A stretch of DNA of 64,000 bases from Gallaecimonas pentaromativorans (lineage in GTDB: Bacteria; Pseudomonadota; Gammaproteobacteria; Enterobacterales; Gallaecimonadaceae), in contig NZ_RJUL01000001.1 of NCBI RefSeq assembly GCF_003751625.1, forward strand, positions 360,253 to 424,252, read 5' to 3'. This document shows positions 26,868 to 36,674 of this stretch, one piece after another (position 1 is the first letter of the stretch; every line of letters begins with the position of its first letter). The position numbers and the translations under genes are program-made. Below the pieces are notes generated by a model. That model worked only from the letters and a program-made list of their open reading frames with translations, was not told the DNA's origin and searched no databases.

Positions 26868-29075
26868 ATGCTCAAACAGCTGTTGTACCTCAATGACGAG
26901 CAAGGCGACCTGCCCATCAGCCCCTGGCGCATCAGCGTGCTGCGGATCCTGACCCTCTCGGGGCTGCTGTTGGTGCTCGGCATTGCCGTGCACAGTAGCT
27001 ACAAGGCCTGGCAACTGGGGGCCTACCATGTGCTGTACATCGTGCTGGGCTTCTATGTGGTGCTGTTGGGCGCCGCCCTTTTTGCCCGGCGCCGTTACCG
27101 GCTGGGGCGTATGTTGCTGGCCCTATGCGTTGTCGGCGCCGGTGCCACCATGCAGTTTTTCATCAAGGATTTTGACGACGCCAAGCTTGGCGCCATTTTC
27201 CTTTACTCGCTGCCCATCGCCATGCTGATGCTGTGGGGCAAGAAGGCGGCGGTAGCTGCCATGGCCTTTAACCTGCTGCCCTTTGCCTATCTGGTGTATA
27301 ACAAACCGCTGCTGCATTGGGACACCTTTAACATCGACCTGCCCAGCACCCCCATTTACCTCAATCTGCTGCTGTTTATTTTCTTTAACCTTTGCCTGCC
27401 CCTGGCCCTGATGCGGATGCTAAGCGCTTTGCAATGGACCCACGGCCGCCAGCAAGACCTTAACCGCCAACTGCAATTGTCGATGCTGCTGTATCGGGAT
27501 CTGTTTGATAACGACAACCACCCGGCCCTTATCATCAACCACGGCCAAAAAGTGATGCGCCAGAACAAGGCCCTTGCCCGCTGGCTTAAAAAGCATCGCC
27601 TGAGCATTAACGCGCTACTGCCGGCACTGTCGTTGCCACCGGAGAACTGCAAACACCTGCCTCGACTGCTGCCCACTGGAAGTGGCCAGCAGCGCTTGGT
27701 GGAACTCACTAAAAGCCGCATGGCCAATCCGCAGTATCACCTGCTGCTGCTTGAAGACGTCACCGAAGCCTCGCAGCTGAAAATGCAGTTGGCCGACGAA
27801 CGGGTACAAAACCGGCGCCTGCGCTGGCATGACACCAGCACCGGAATGCTCAACGAGCAGGGAGTTGAACATTGGCTGGCCCGAAAACCAAGGGCGGCGG
27901 TGGCCATCATGCAGCTGTGTAACGGCCCTGGCATCCGCTTCAAGTACGGCAAGCCGGTCAAAGATCAGGTGCTCAACAAGATTGCCGCCCACGTAAAGGC
28001 GCTGCTTCCCAAAGGGGCCATTGCCGGGCGCATCGGCCGTTGCACCTTGGTGTTTTGTCATCCAACGATGCGCAGGGATGCTTTGCAAGCCATGGTGCAG
28101 GGCATCGAGATGCAGCTAGGCAGCACGGTTCGCCTCGATGACGGCGCCCTTTGTGAAACCGAACGCCACTGGAAGATAGCCTCCCACCCTGGGTTGCTGC
28201 CGCCCGGGCATCACATCAGCAGCCTGGCAGTGCACCTGTATGGTCAGCTTCTTACCGCTGGTGACGTGACCTTGTTGGACACCAACGCCCTGCAACGCTT
28301 CGACTCCCAGCACCAGTTGGTGGAAGATCTGCGTACCGCCCTTGCCAGCCGCGACCAGCTCTACCTGGATTACCAACCTCAGTGCGATACCGAAGGCAAC
28401 ATCGTGGCCGCCGAAGCGCTGCTGCGCTGGCGCCACCCCAAGGAGGGCAACATCAGCCCGGCGGTCTTTATTCCCCTGGCCGAGCAAAGTGGCAATATCG
28501 GCCGCCTGACCCGCTGGGTGGTGACCCAAGCCTGCGCCCAGCTAAAAAGCTGGCAGCAACAAGGCATCAACCTGCGCCTGAGCGTCAACCTCTCGGTGCT
28601 GGATTTGATAGACGAGCGTTTCACCCACTGGCTTATCGAGCATTGCCGGGAGCAGCAAATTGATAACGCCATGCTGGAGCTGGAGATCACCGAGACCGCC
28701 CTGGCCGACCTTCGCCAGACCAGCCAATCGTTAAAGATACTGAGCCAGGCCGGCTTTCCCCTGGCCATTGACGACTTTGGTACCGGCCACTCGTCGCTAA
28801 CCCGGCTGACCAACCTCGATGCCAACATCATCAAAATTGACCGCGATTTTCTGCGCGCGGTGCCGGGCCAGGCGCGCAGCGAACGCATGCTCAAAGCCAT
28901 TCTCGAGCTATGCCGCTCCACCGGCGCGGAGCCCTTGGTAGAAGGGGTGGAAACCCGCCAGCAGTTGGATTGGCTATTAGCCCAAGGCTGCAAATTCTTC
29001 CAGGGGTTTTACCTTTACCGGCCCATGCCCCCCCGCACTTTGGCGCAACTATTAAAGGCCATCAGCACCGCCTGA
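26868..29075 (+). CDS. Membrane c-di-GMP phosphodiesterase, degenerate GGDEF plus EAL
   Basis: The 735-residue protein has five or six N-terminal membrane helices (about 20-190) and a linker. A GGDEF-like region (about 325-430) has lost the GGDEF motif. The EAL domain (about 485-730) is complete, with EALLRW near residue 514, NLSVLDL, ELEITETAL, IDDFGTGHSS, IKIDRDF and EGVET. It should hydrolyse c-di-GMP, while the degenerate domain may bind GTP or only regulate. It starts 180 bases from sbcD on the opposite strand. Confidence 0.9.
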   Translation: MLKQLLYLNDEQGDLPISPWRISVLRILTLSGLLLVLGIAVHSSYKAWQLGAYHVLYIVLGFYVVLLGAALFARRRYRLGRMLLALCVVGAGATMQFFIKDFDDAKLGAIFLYSLPIAMLMLWGKKAAVAAMAFNLLPFAYLVYNKPLLHWDTFNIDLPSTPIYLNLLLFIFFNLCLPLALMRMLSALQWTHGRQQDLNRQLQLSMLLYRDLFDNDNHPALIINHGQKVMRQNKALARWLKKHRLSINALLPALSLPPENCKHLPRLLPTGSGQQRLVELTKSRMANPQYHLLLLEDVTEASQLKMQLADERVQNRRLRWHDTSTGMLNEQGVEHWLARKPRAAVAIMQLCNGPGIRFKYGKPVKDQVLNKIAAHVKALLPKGAIAGRIGRCTLVFCHPTMRRDALQAMVQGIEMQLGSTVRLDDGALCETERHWKIASHPGLLPPGHHISSLAVHLYGQLLTAGDVTLLDTNALQRFDSQHQLVEDLRTALASRDQLYLDYQPQCDTEGNIVAAEALLRWRHPKEGNISPAVFIPLAEQSGNIGRLTRWVVTQACAQLKSWQQQGINLRLSVNLSVLDLIDERFTHWLIEHCREQQIDNAMLELEITETALADLRQTSQSLKILSQAGFPLAIDDFGTGHSSLTRLTNLDANIIKIDRDFLRAVPGQARSERMLKAILELCRSTGAEPLVEGVETRQQLDWLLAQGCKFFQGFYLYRPMPPRTLAQLLKAISTA

Positions 29076-29183
29076 CACATAAAATTCATTAGAAGAAAAA
29101 CAATTATTTCTGCCTTTCGGTTGATATTTGCACGAAAAAACGCTGAAATAGATAGGGCACTAACAATATTTAGGAGCCTTGTT

Positions 29184-29378
29184 TTGTATACCTTCAAAGT
29201 TCGCAACATCCTGGGTAACCACTGCGTGTCGCGCATTCAGCAAGCCATCATGACCGGTGATGCCGAAGCACAAGTGCGTATTGATCGCGATGAGAACCGT
29301 ATTACCATCATCAGCAACCAAAGCCGCAACCAGTTGGCCCAAGCCCTGCGTGGTACCGGTTTTCCTGCTCTGCCCTGA
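29184..29378 (+). CDS. Small HMA-like protein with a single cysteine
   Basis: A 64-residue protein starts at a TTG with AGGAG 7 bases upstream. The pattern (TFKVRNILGNHCVSRIQQ, then QVRIDRDENRITI, then LAQALRGTGFPA) follows the beta-alpha-beta-beta-alpha-beta outline of heavy-metal-associated domains such as CopZ. The usual CxxC is reduced to one cysteine (C14); the first is replaced near Gly11. Metal transfer by a Cys pair is therefore unlikely, unless it dimerises. It stands alone with its own terminator. Confidence 0.65.
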   Translation: MYTFKVRNILGNHCVSRIQQAIMTGDAEAQVRIDRDENRITIISNQSRNQLAQALRGTGFPALP

Positions 29379-29443
29379 TGTGAGAGCTATGGTTAGCCTT
29401 CTATAGATCAAAAATCATTAGAAGCCTGATAATAGCTATTACC

Positions 29444-29466
29444 GACCGCCCTCCGGGGCGGTTTTT
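29444..29466 (+). terminator. Rho-independent terminator
   Basis: CCGCCC and GGGCGG pair around a short loop and are followed by TTTTTC, after the HMA-like gene. Confidence 0.8.
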
Positions 29467-29573
29467 CATACCGACCGCTTGGCAAATAAACTTTAAAAAA
29501 CAAAGCACTTGCCTTGGTGCCTAAAGTAACGACAATGCAGTTATAGGTTTGTAAACAACAAGGCGGAATAACG

Positions 29574-30371
29574 ATGCATTCGCTGGTACCCAGTGACCTG
29601 TCCCTGCTGCTGGTCGAGCCCTCAGACACCCAACGCAAAGTGATACTGCGCCACCTGGCGGGTGAAGGCATCGAGACCGTCGATGAAGCCAGCAACCTGG
29701 CTCAGGCACTGACAAGCATTCGCGCCAACAAGCCAGATTTGGTGCTAAGCGCCCTGCACTTCACCGATGGCACGGCACTTGAACTGGTACGCACGATGCG
29801 CAGCGAAGCCGAGATCAAGGACACGCCTTTTGTGCTGGTGTCCAGCGAGCGCCGCCCCGACGAATTGGAAGCCTTCAAGCAGTGCGGAGTGGCGGCCATC
29901 CTGCCCAAGCCTTTTACCCATGCGCAGCTCGGGCTCGCCATTAACGCCACATTGGACCTGCTCTCTCCTCAAGAGTTGGAGCTGACCCACTTTGATACCC
30001 ATTCACTGCGAGTATTGGTGGTAGACGACAGCCGCATGGCCCGGCGCCATATTCAGCGGGTGCTGGAAAACCTGGGTATCAGCCACATCACCGAAGCGGT
30101 GGACGGTGAAGACGCCATTGCCAAGCTGCAAAACCAGATGTTCGATTTGGTGGTCACCGACTACAACATGCCCAACGTTAACGGCCGTGAGCTGACCGAA
30201 CACATTCGCCAGCATTCCGATCAGTCCCACCTGCCGGTGCTGATGGTAACCAGCGAAGCCAGCGGTGCTCACCTGGCCAACATTGCGCAGTCAGGGGTAG
30301 ATGCCATCTGCGACAAACCCTTTGAACCTGCCGAAGTGCGAGCCATGCTCTACCGACTGTTGGAGCAGTAA
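29574..30371 (+). CDS. Response regulator with two receiver domains
   Basis: The 265-residue protein consists only of two CheY-like receivers. Receiver 1 (about 9-130) has lost its phosphorylated aspartate: the site reads DLVLSALHF, with Ala at residue 60, though K112 in PKPF remains. Receiver 2 (about 144-263) is intact, with D151/D152, D196 in VVTDYNMP, T226 and K248 in CDKPF. There is no output domain, so it should act through protein contact, like CheY or scaffold regulators. No kinase gene is adjacent. The last 38 codons form the first unit of a 114-bp tandem array continuing past the stop. Confidence 0.9.
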   Translation: MHSLVPSDLSLLLVEPSDTQRKVILRHLAGEGIETVDEASNLAQALTSIRANKPDLVLSALHFTDGTALELVRTMRSEAEIKDTPFVLVSSERRPDELEAFKQCGVAAILPKPFTHAQLGLAINATLDLLSPQELELTHFDTHSLRVLVVDDSRMARRHIQRVLENLGISHITEAVDGEDAIAKLQNQMFDLVVTDYNMPNVNGRELTEHIRQHSDQSHLPVLMVTSEASGAHLANIAQSGVDAICDKPFEPAEVRAMLYRLLEQ

Positions 30372-30713
30372 CACCCGTTGGCCTGGCCAACATTGCCCTC
30401 AAACTCGGGGGTCGATGCCATCTGCGACAAGCCTTTTGAACCTGCCGAAGTGCGAGCCATGCTCTACCGACTGTTGGAGCAGTAACACCCGTTGGCCTGG
30501 CCAACATTGCTCTCAAACTCCGGGGTCGATGCCATCTGCGACAAACCCTTTGAACCTGCCGAAGTGCGAACCATGCTCTACCGATTGTTGGAGCAGTAAC
30601 ACCCGTTGGCCTGGCCAACATTGCCCTCAAACTCCGGGGGCGATGCCATCTGCGACAAACCCTTTGAACCTGCCGACGTGCGAGCCATGCTCTACCGGTT
30701 ATTGGAGCAGTAA
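30258..30713 (+). repeat. Four tandem 114-bp copies of the response-regulator 3' end
   Basis: Copy 1 is the true gene end (30258-30371). Copies 2 to 4 follow directly, ending in TAA at 30485, 30599 and 30713; GCCATCTGCGAC recurs at 30303, 30417, 30531 and 30645, exactly 114 bases (38 codons) apart. The first third of copies 2-4 diverges from copy 1 and carries a shift, but they resemble each other (CACCCGTTGGCCTGGCCAAC). The last two thirds are nearly identical, and many differences are at third codon positions. Long frames in other phases through this array are by-products. Confidence 0.92.
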
Positions 30714-30721
30714 AAGACAGA

Positions 30722-30753
30722 CCGAAAAGCCCGCCCATTGGCGGGCTTTTCGG
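30722..30753. terminator. Bidirectional Rho-independent terminator
   Basis: A 13-bp perfect stem CCGAAAAGCCCGC/GCGGGCTTTTCGG with a 6-base loop closes the repeat array and also follows the convergent EamA gene. Confidence 0.9.
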
Positions 30754-31644
30754 TTAGCGGCTAACGATAAGCATGGTGCCTATCACCGTCACCATGGCCC
30801 CCAGCCAGGCGCCTTTAGCCGGCGCCCTTTTTTGCACCAGCCACAAAAGCGGCAGAATAAGCACCGGGCTTACCGAGCTCAGCATCGCTACCAGCCCCAC
30901 TTCGCCGTAGCGAAGGGCGTACAGGATGAGGGTCATGCCCACCCCCATGGACAAAAAGCCGTTGATGGCCACCTTGCCCAGCACCGCCCAATTGATGGGT
31001 AGCCTGGCTTTGGCGATGGCGGCGCCGCTCCAAAGCAGCAACAGATGCAGGCCAAGGGCGGTGCTCATGCGTACCGCCGAGGCCGACACCGCATCAATAT
31101 CCCCGGCCATCACCGGTTTGACCATCAAGGTGGCGCTGGCTTGGCAAAGGGCAGAAAGCAGCCCAAGGGCCACCCCTACTGCCAGCTTGCCGTTGTCTTG
31201 CTCCCAGTGGTGGTTCTCCCCTTCGCGGCGGCCAAACAGCACCGCCCCCATAACGCCGCTGGCCACCAACATGCATCCCACCAGCGTCAGGCCCTTGAGG
31301 GTTTCTCCCAGCACCAGGTACCCCAGCAGCACCGAAAACAGCGAATGGCAGGCAAAAAGTACCACCGCCCGGCGCGGCCCCAGGCAATTCATGGCGGCAA
31401 AAAGGGCGGTGTCACCGATAAAAATTCCCACCAGCCCTGACAGCGCCATCACCTCAATACTGCCGCTATTAAGGCTCTGCCAGCCGCCACTTACCAGCGA
31501 CACCGACCACAGCATCAAACTGACACAAGCCATGCGCCAGCGCGAAAAGGCAAAGGCCCCTAAGTGACGGGCGGCGGACGCAGAAAAGAGACTGGCAACA
31601 GCCCAGCAGCAGGCCGCCGCCAGGGCAAGGGATTCAAACAGCAA
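30754..31644 (-). CDS. EamA/DMT-family transporter
   Basis: The 296-residue protein has about ten membrane helices arranged as two EamA repeats (roughly 5-140 and 155-290), the drug/metabolite transporter fold. Typical family features are FIGDTALFAAMNCLGPRRA in the first repeat and SMGVGMTLILYALRYGEV in the second. Substrate is unknown; relatives export amino acids or metabolites. The start may be the TTG at 31644, where no clear ribosome binding site is seen. Confidence 0.82.
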   Translation of the reverse strand: MLFESLALAAACCWAVASLFSASAARHLGAFAFSRWRMACVSLMLWSVSLVSGGWQSLNSGSIEVMALSGLVGIFIGDTALFAAMNCLGPRRAVVLFACHSLFSVLLGYLVLGETLKGLTLVGCMLVASGVMGAVLFGRREGENHHWEQDNGKLAVGVALGLLSALCQASATLMVKPVMAGDIDAVSASAVRMSTALGLHLLLLWSGAAIAKARLPINWAVLGKVAINGFLSMGVGMTLILYALRYGEVGLVAMLSSVSPVLILPLLWLVQKRAPAKGAWLGAMVTVIGTMLIVSR

Positions 31645-31703
31645 GGGGAGTGTCCACTAAAAGGTAAAGGCGCCAGTGTAGCCGAAAAGGCCCACGGCCA
31701 GGG

Positions 31704-32246
31704 TCAGTCCGTTGCTTGTTGCTGCTCAGATATTTGCCACAGCCGGTCTTGCTCGTCGAGTTTGGTGTCCTGCTGCTCGCGCTTTTGTTCAAGCTCGGTC
31801 TTGATACGCAGGTACCCGGCCTTGATGGCGCCGCAATCGGGGCCGGGTGGCAGGGCCATGGCGCGGCTGCGAAGGGCCTTTATCATGTCGATGACATGTT
31901 GGCGATGGCGGTATTCGTGGCGGTGGATGTGCTCGTAGAACGCCTCCCAGCGGGGTTTGAGCGCTTTGGGGGTGTCGAGCCAGCGGGGCAGGCTGATGGT
32001 GACTTTGAGCGTCACCTCCATGGCGCTTATCCAGCAGCGGCGCTGGTCGCTGGCAAAGGCCACTTTGTATGAGGCATTCCAGGCAGTTTGGGCCCAGGCC
32101 TTGTTGCCCTTGCCGGGGCGGCGGCGCACCACTTCAAGCAAAGCGTCCCAGCTGTCGGCCTTGATGGGGTAATAGGCAACCTGCTCATGGTAGTGAACAT
32201 CGGGGTCTTGGAAGGGCGAGGCAGCCAGCAGCAATAACGACAGCAT
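31704..32246 (-). CDS. DUF922 putative secreted Zn-dependent protease
   Basis: The 180-residue protein has a short signal peptide and the DUF922 core. The motif EHIHRHEYRHRQHVIDMIKA carries the HExxH-like metal site (HEYRH). DUF922 members are predicted zinc proteases, but their activity is unproven. The ATG at 32246 has AAGG 7 bases upstream. A glutamine-rich charged tail follows the domain. It lies between the EamA gene and the formaldehyde genes with no evident link to either. Confidence 0.72.
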   Translation of the reverse strand: MLSLLLLAASPFQDPDVHYHEQVAYYPIKADSWDALLEVVRRRPGKGNKAWAQTAWNASYKVAFASDQRRCWISAMEVTLKVTISLPRWLDTPKALKPRWEAFYEHIHRHEYRHRQHVIDMIKALRSRAMALPPGPDCGAIKAGYLRIKTELEQKREQQDTKLDEQDRLWQISEQQQATD

Positions 32247-32290
32247 CACAGGGCCTTTGTTGAGAGCACGCCTTCACCTTAGCAGCAAAG

Positions 32291-32313
32291 AAAAAGGCCG
32301 CAAACGCGGCCTT
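32291..32313 (-). terminator. Rho-independent terminator after fghA
   Basis: AAGGCCGC and GCGGCCTT form an 8-bp stem with an AAAC loop; read on the minus strand it is followed by a T run and ends the frmA-fghA operon. Confidence 0.85.
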
Positions 32314-32316
32314 GAG

Positions 32317-33138
32317 TCATTTGAGCTGGGCGGCATGGAAGCGAAGGTGCGCCTCCATGAAGCTGGCCACAAAAAAGTAGGAGTGGTCGTAACCGCTCTG
32401 GCGATGCACGGTCAGCTCGGAGCCGCTTTGCGCGGCGGCGGCTTCCAGGGCTTCTACCCGCAGCTGCTCCTCAAGGAAGTTATCCTTGAGGCCCACGTCT
32501 ACCCGCACCGGCCAGGGCGCCTTGGCGTCAGCCAGCAGCAGCGAGGCGTCGTAAGACTCCCAGTCTGCCGGGTTATCCCCCAGATACGCACCAAAGGCCT
32601 TTTTGCCCCAGGGGCAATTGACCGGATTGCTGATGGGCGAAAACGCCGACACCGAGCCGTAAAAATCGCGGTTACGCAGGGCCAGCACCAGGGCGCCGTG
32701 GCCGCCCATGGAGTGGCCGCTGATGCCGCGCCGGCTGCCAAGGCCCAGGGCCTCGATAAGGGGCGGTAGTTCCTTGACGATGTAATCGTCCATCCGGTAG
32801 TGGCTGGCCCAAGGCGCCTGGGTGGCGTTGACATAAAAGCCGGCGCCTTTGCCCAGGTCATAGCCTTCATCGTCGGCCACCGCTTCGCCACGGGGGCTGG
32901 TATCCGGCGCCACGATGGCCAGGCCCAATTCGGCGGCCAGGCGCTGGGCGCCGGCTTTTTGCACGAAGTTCTCGTCGGTGCAGGTCAACCCCGACAGCCA
33001 ATAGAGCACCGGGGTGTGGCTGCCAAAATCCGGCGGCAGGAAGACCGACACCGTCATCTCGCAGCCCAGCACCGCTGAGCCATGTTTATAGCGGCGCTGC
33101 TCGCCGCCAAAACACAGATGGCTTTCAATCAGTTCCAT
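32317..33138 (-). CDS. fghA: S-formylglutathione hydrolase
   Basis: This serine esterase hydrolyses S-formylglutathione to formate and glutathione, the second step of formaldehyde detoxification. The 273-residue protein has the nucleophile S143 in GHSMGGHGAL and a late catalytic His in GYDHSYFF. The N-terminal FGGEQRRYKH segment is typical of FrmB/FghA. It lies 9 bases downstream of the glutathione-dependent dehydrogenase, which makes its substrate, so the two form an operon. Confidence 0.94.
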   Translation of the reverse strand: MELIESHLCFGGEQRRYKHGSAVLGCEMTVSVFLPPDFGSHTPVLYWLSGLTCTDENFVQKAGAQRLAAELGLAIVAPDTSPRGEAVADDEGYDLGKGAGFYVNATQAPWASHYRMDDYIVKELPPLIEALGLGSRRGISGHSMGGHGALVLALRNRDFYGSVSAFSPISNPVNCPWGKKAFGAYLGDNPADWESYDASLLLADAKAPWPVRVDVGLKDNFLEEQLRVEALEAAAAQSGSELTVHRQSGYDHSYFFVASFMEAHLRFHAAQLK

Positions 33139-33147
33139 AACGGCTCC

Positions 33148-34319
<1,172 letters not shown>

Positions 34320-34343
34320 TCAACTACAAAACAGATTTTCAGT

Positions 34344-35225
34344 ATGGTAAAAATGAGCCGATTTGATGGCCTTGAAGCCCTGGTGGCGGTGGTAGAGCAG
34401 CAAAGCCTCTCTGGGGCAGCGCGGATGCTGGGGGTGTCGGTGGCCCATGTCAGCCGGCAGTTAAAGGCGCTGGAAAAGCGCCTGGGCAGCCAGCTTATCA
34501 AGCGCACCACCCGCCAGTTGATGGTAACCGACTCAGGAGAGCTTTATTACCAGCATGCCCGGGCGCTGCTGGACGGCCTTGAGCAAGCCGAAGACGCCGT
34601 CTCCACCCTAGAGGGGCACTTACAAGGCCGGCTTCGCATTACCGCCTCTACCGCCTTTGGCGAGCGCTATGTGGCGCCGGCGGTGATGAGCTTTCTGAGC
34701 CAATACCCGGAGCTGAAAATCGACCTCATCCTCAGTAACGCCAACCTGGATCTGGTGGCCGATGGTATAGACCTGGCCATTCGTCTGGGCAAGCTGGAAG
34801 ACTCCAGCCACATTGCCCGCAAGTTGGCGCCGCGCCGGCTCTATATCTGTGCCAGCCCCGCTTATCTTGCCGCCCACGGCACGCCTCAAAGCCTTGATGA
34901 GTTGCACCAGCACAGCTGCCTGTTAGGCACCCTGGGTTACTGGCAGGGCCGAACCGGGCCTATTCAGCCCGACGCGCGGCTGCGCATCAACTCGGGGCAA
35001 GTGCTGCTGGAGGCGGCGCTAGACGGCCTGGGGCTGGTGCAACTGCCTGATTACTACGTGCTAGAGCACTTTAAAAACGGCACCTTAGTGGAGCTTTTAC
35101 CGCAACTGAAACCGAGAGAAAGCGCGGTGTGGGCCCTGTACCCGGCGCGCCTGGCCCAAACCCCGAGGGTGGCGCGTTTTATCGCCCATCTTGAAGCGCA
35201 CCTACAGGCGGTGCTGCCCGGTTAA
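34344..35225 (+). CDS. LysR-family regulator, divergent from frmA
   Basis: The 293-residue protein has an N-terminal winged helix (FDGLEALVAVVEQQSLSGAARMLGVSVAHVSRQLKALE) and a C-terminal periplasmic-binding-protein-like effector domain (about 90-290). Divergent placement with a 77-base gap suggests it controls frmA-fghA, perhaps sensing formaldehyde or a glutathione adduct; this is inference. The ATG at 34344 lacks a strong ribosome binding site, and a second ATG lies at 34353. Its TAA overlaps the stop of the convergent next gene in TTAA. Confidence 0.88.
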   Translation: MVKMSRFDGLEALVAVVEQQSLSGAARMLGVSVAHVSRQLKALEKRLGSQLIKRTTRQLMVTDSGELYYQHARALLDGLEQAEDAVSTLEGHLQGRLRITASTAFGERYVAPAVMSFLSQYPELKIDLILSNANLDLVADGIDLAIRLGKLEDSSHIARKLAPRRLYICASPAYLAAHGTPQSLDELHQHSCLLGTLGYWQGRTGPIQPDARLRINSGQVLLEAALDGLGLVQLPDYYVLEHFKNGTLVELLPQLKPRESAVWALYPARLAQTPRVARFIAHLEAHLQAVLPG

Positions 35226-35839
35226 TCGGCCTCATCTTCGGCCTCGGCGAGCTGGTGAAAACGTAAATAAGCGTGCAGCAGCACCGTCATGCACACCGCC
35301 AGCAGCGCCAGGTCGAGATGAAAGAGGCCCTCATAATGCTCACGGGACACCGCCGGCAGTAGCGGTAAAAAAGCCATCAGCGCCAGGGCCGCCACCGACA
35401 GGTAAAAGCTGCCGATGGCAGGGTAGCTCAACATGCGCCGGCCAATCAGCGCCATCATCAAAACCGTGATGGACTCGGTCAGCAGCACCAGCGCCAGCCA
35501 CAGATTGGCGATGCAGCCAAGCATCAGAACCAAGATAAGAAAGCGCAGCAGGCTATGGCAATTAAACTGCCAGGCCACCAAGCCCACCAGCAGCGGCATC
35601 GCCAGGTTTTCTCCCAGCTCCATCAACACCTGGTGCTTGAACCCCAGATCCAGCCAGCCGGCAAATCCCAATAAAGCGATGCAGGCGCTTAGGGCCAGCG
35701 CCGCCAGCAAAGCCAGGTACAAAGGCTTTATAACGCGGTGCAAAGGCGCGCCGCGCAAGGTGATAACGCAGCTCACCAAGGCGGCAATCAGCAGCAGTTC
35801 TGACAGTAAGGCGTAGAGTTTCATGAAGATTTTCAGCAC
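35222..35839 (-). CDS. Multi-helix membrane protein, function unknown
   Basis: The 205-residue protein is almost entirely hydrophobic, with about six membrane helices and a short acidic tail (AEAEDEAD). No family is recognised. The frame starts at a GTG (35839); an ATG at 35824 is an alternative start. It converges on the LysR gene with overlapping stop codons and faces endA across 130 bases. Confidence 0.6.
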   Translation of the reverse strand: MLKIFMKLYALLSELLLIAALVSCVITLRGAPLHRVIKPLYLALLAALALSACIALLGFAGWLDLGFKHQVLMELGENLAMPLLVGLVAWQFNCHSLLRFLILVLMLGCIANLWLALVLLTESITVLMMALIGRRMLSYPAIGSFYLSVAALALMAFLPLLPAVSREHYEGLFHLDLALLAVCMTVLLHAYLRFHQLAEAEDEAD

Positions 35840-35972
35840 TCAAGCGGCGCCTGTGGCCCTAGCTAAGGTGTAGCAATGCTGGCTGGGCGGCGCAAAAAGC
35901 TTGAGTCGACTCTGGCTGTTACCGGACAATGCCCGGCAACCATAACGATGACAAAAACAGGCCCAAGACGTA

Positions 35973-36674
35973 ATGCGCCTTTTGATGCTGTTTGTGCTGC
36001 TGGCCCTTGCCAGCGGCCAGAGCCTGGCTGTAGAAAGTTTCAGCAAGGCCAAACGACTGGCAACCGAGCTGTACCAGTCCCACCCCGAAACCTTCTATTG
36101 CGGTTGCGACATCGACTGGCACGGCAAAAAAGGCGTGCCGGCGCTAGGCAGCTGCGGTTATCAGGTTCGCAAACAACCCAAACGCGCCAACCGCATCGAG
36201 TGGGAACACATCATGCCGGCCTGGGAATTTGGCCATCAGCTGCAATGCTGGCAAAAAGGGGGCCGCAAAGCCTGTAAAAAAGATAAGCGTTTCGAGCGCA
36301 TGGAAGGGGACCTTCACAACCTGGCACCGGCTATCGGTGAAGTGAACGGCGACCGTTCCAACTATCGCTACGCCGCCCTTACCGGCAAACCCAACCAGTA
36401 CGGCGCCTGCACCATGCTGGTGGACTTCAAGGGCGGCCGCGCCATGCCCCCGGAGCGGGCCCGAGGCAGCATCGCCCGCACCTATTTTTACATGGAAAAA
36501 GCCTACGGCATTCGCATCTCCCGCCAGCAGCGGCAGCTGTTCACGGCTTGGAACAACCTCTACCCTGTGAACAGCTGGGAGTGCCAGCGCAACCAGAAGA
36601 TCAAAGCGGTGCAGGGTAACGACAACCCCTTTGTTACCCAGGCTTGCCTCAAACTCGCCCGCAAGGAGCAATAA
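35973..36674 (+). CDS. endA: Periplasmic endonuclease I
   Basis: EndA is a non-specific DNase of the EndA/Vvn beta-beta-alpha-metal family. The 233-residue precursor has a signal peptide (about 1-19). Family motifs are [24 protein letters not shown] (with the catalytic His in EH), [25 protein letters not shown], and four disulfide-forming cysteines. It acts in the periplasm on incoming or released DNA. Gene order endA-rsmE-gshB matches E. coli. Its stop overlaps the rsmE start (TAATG). Confidence 0.95.
   Translation: MRLLMLFVLLALASGQSLAVESFSKAKRLATELYQSHPETFYCGCDIDWHGKKGVPALGSCGYQVRKQPKRANRIEWEHIMPAWEFGHQLQCWQKGGRKACKKDKRFERMEGDLHNLAPAIGEVNGDRSNYRYAALTGKPNQYGACTMLVDFKGGRAMPPERARGSIARTYFYMEKAYGIRISRQQRQLFTAWNNLYPVNSWECQRNQKIKAVQGNDNPFVTQACLKLARKEQ

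Noticed and set aside
30258..30713. Possible CRISPR array
   Set aside because: The units are contiguous with no spacers and derive from a coding 3' end.
30178..31002. Long repetitive frames on both strands with 38-residue repeats (MPSATNPLNLPKCEP-type)
   Set aside because: They arise only because the 114-bp DNA repeat has a period divisible by three; they have no ribosome binding sites and run into the EamA gene.
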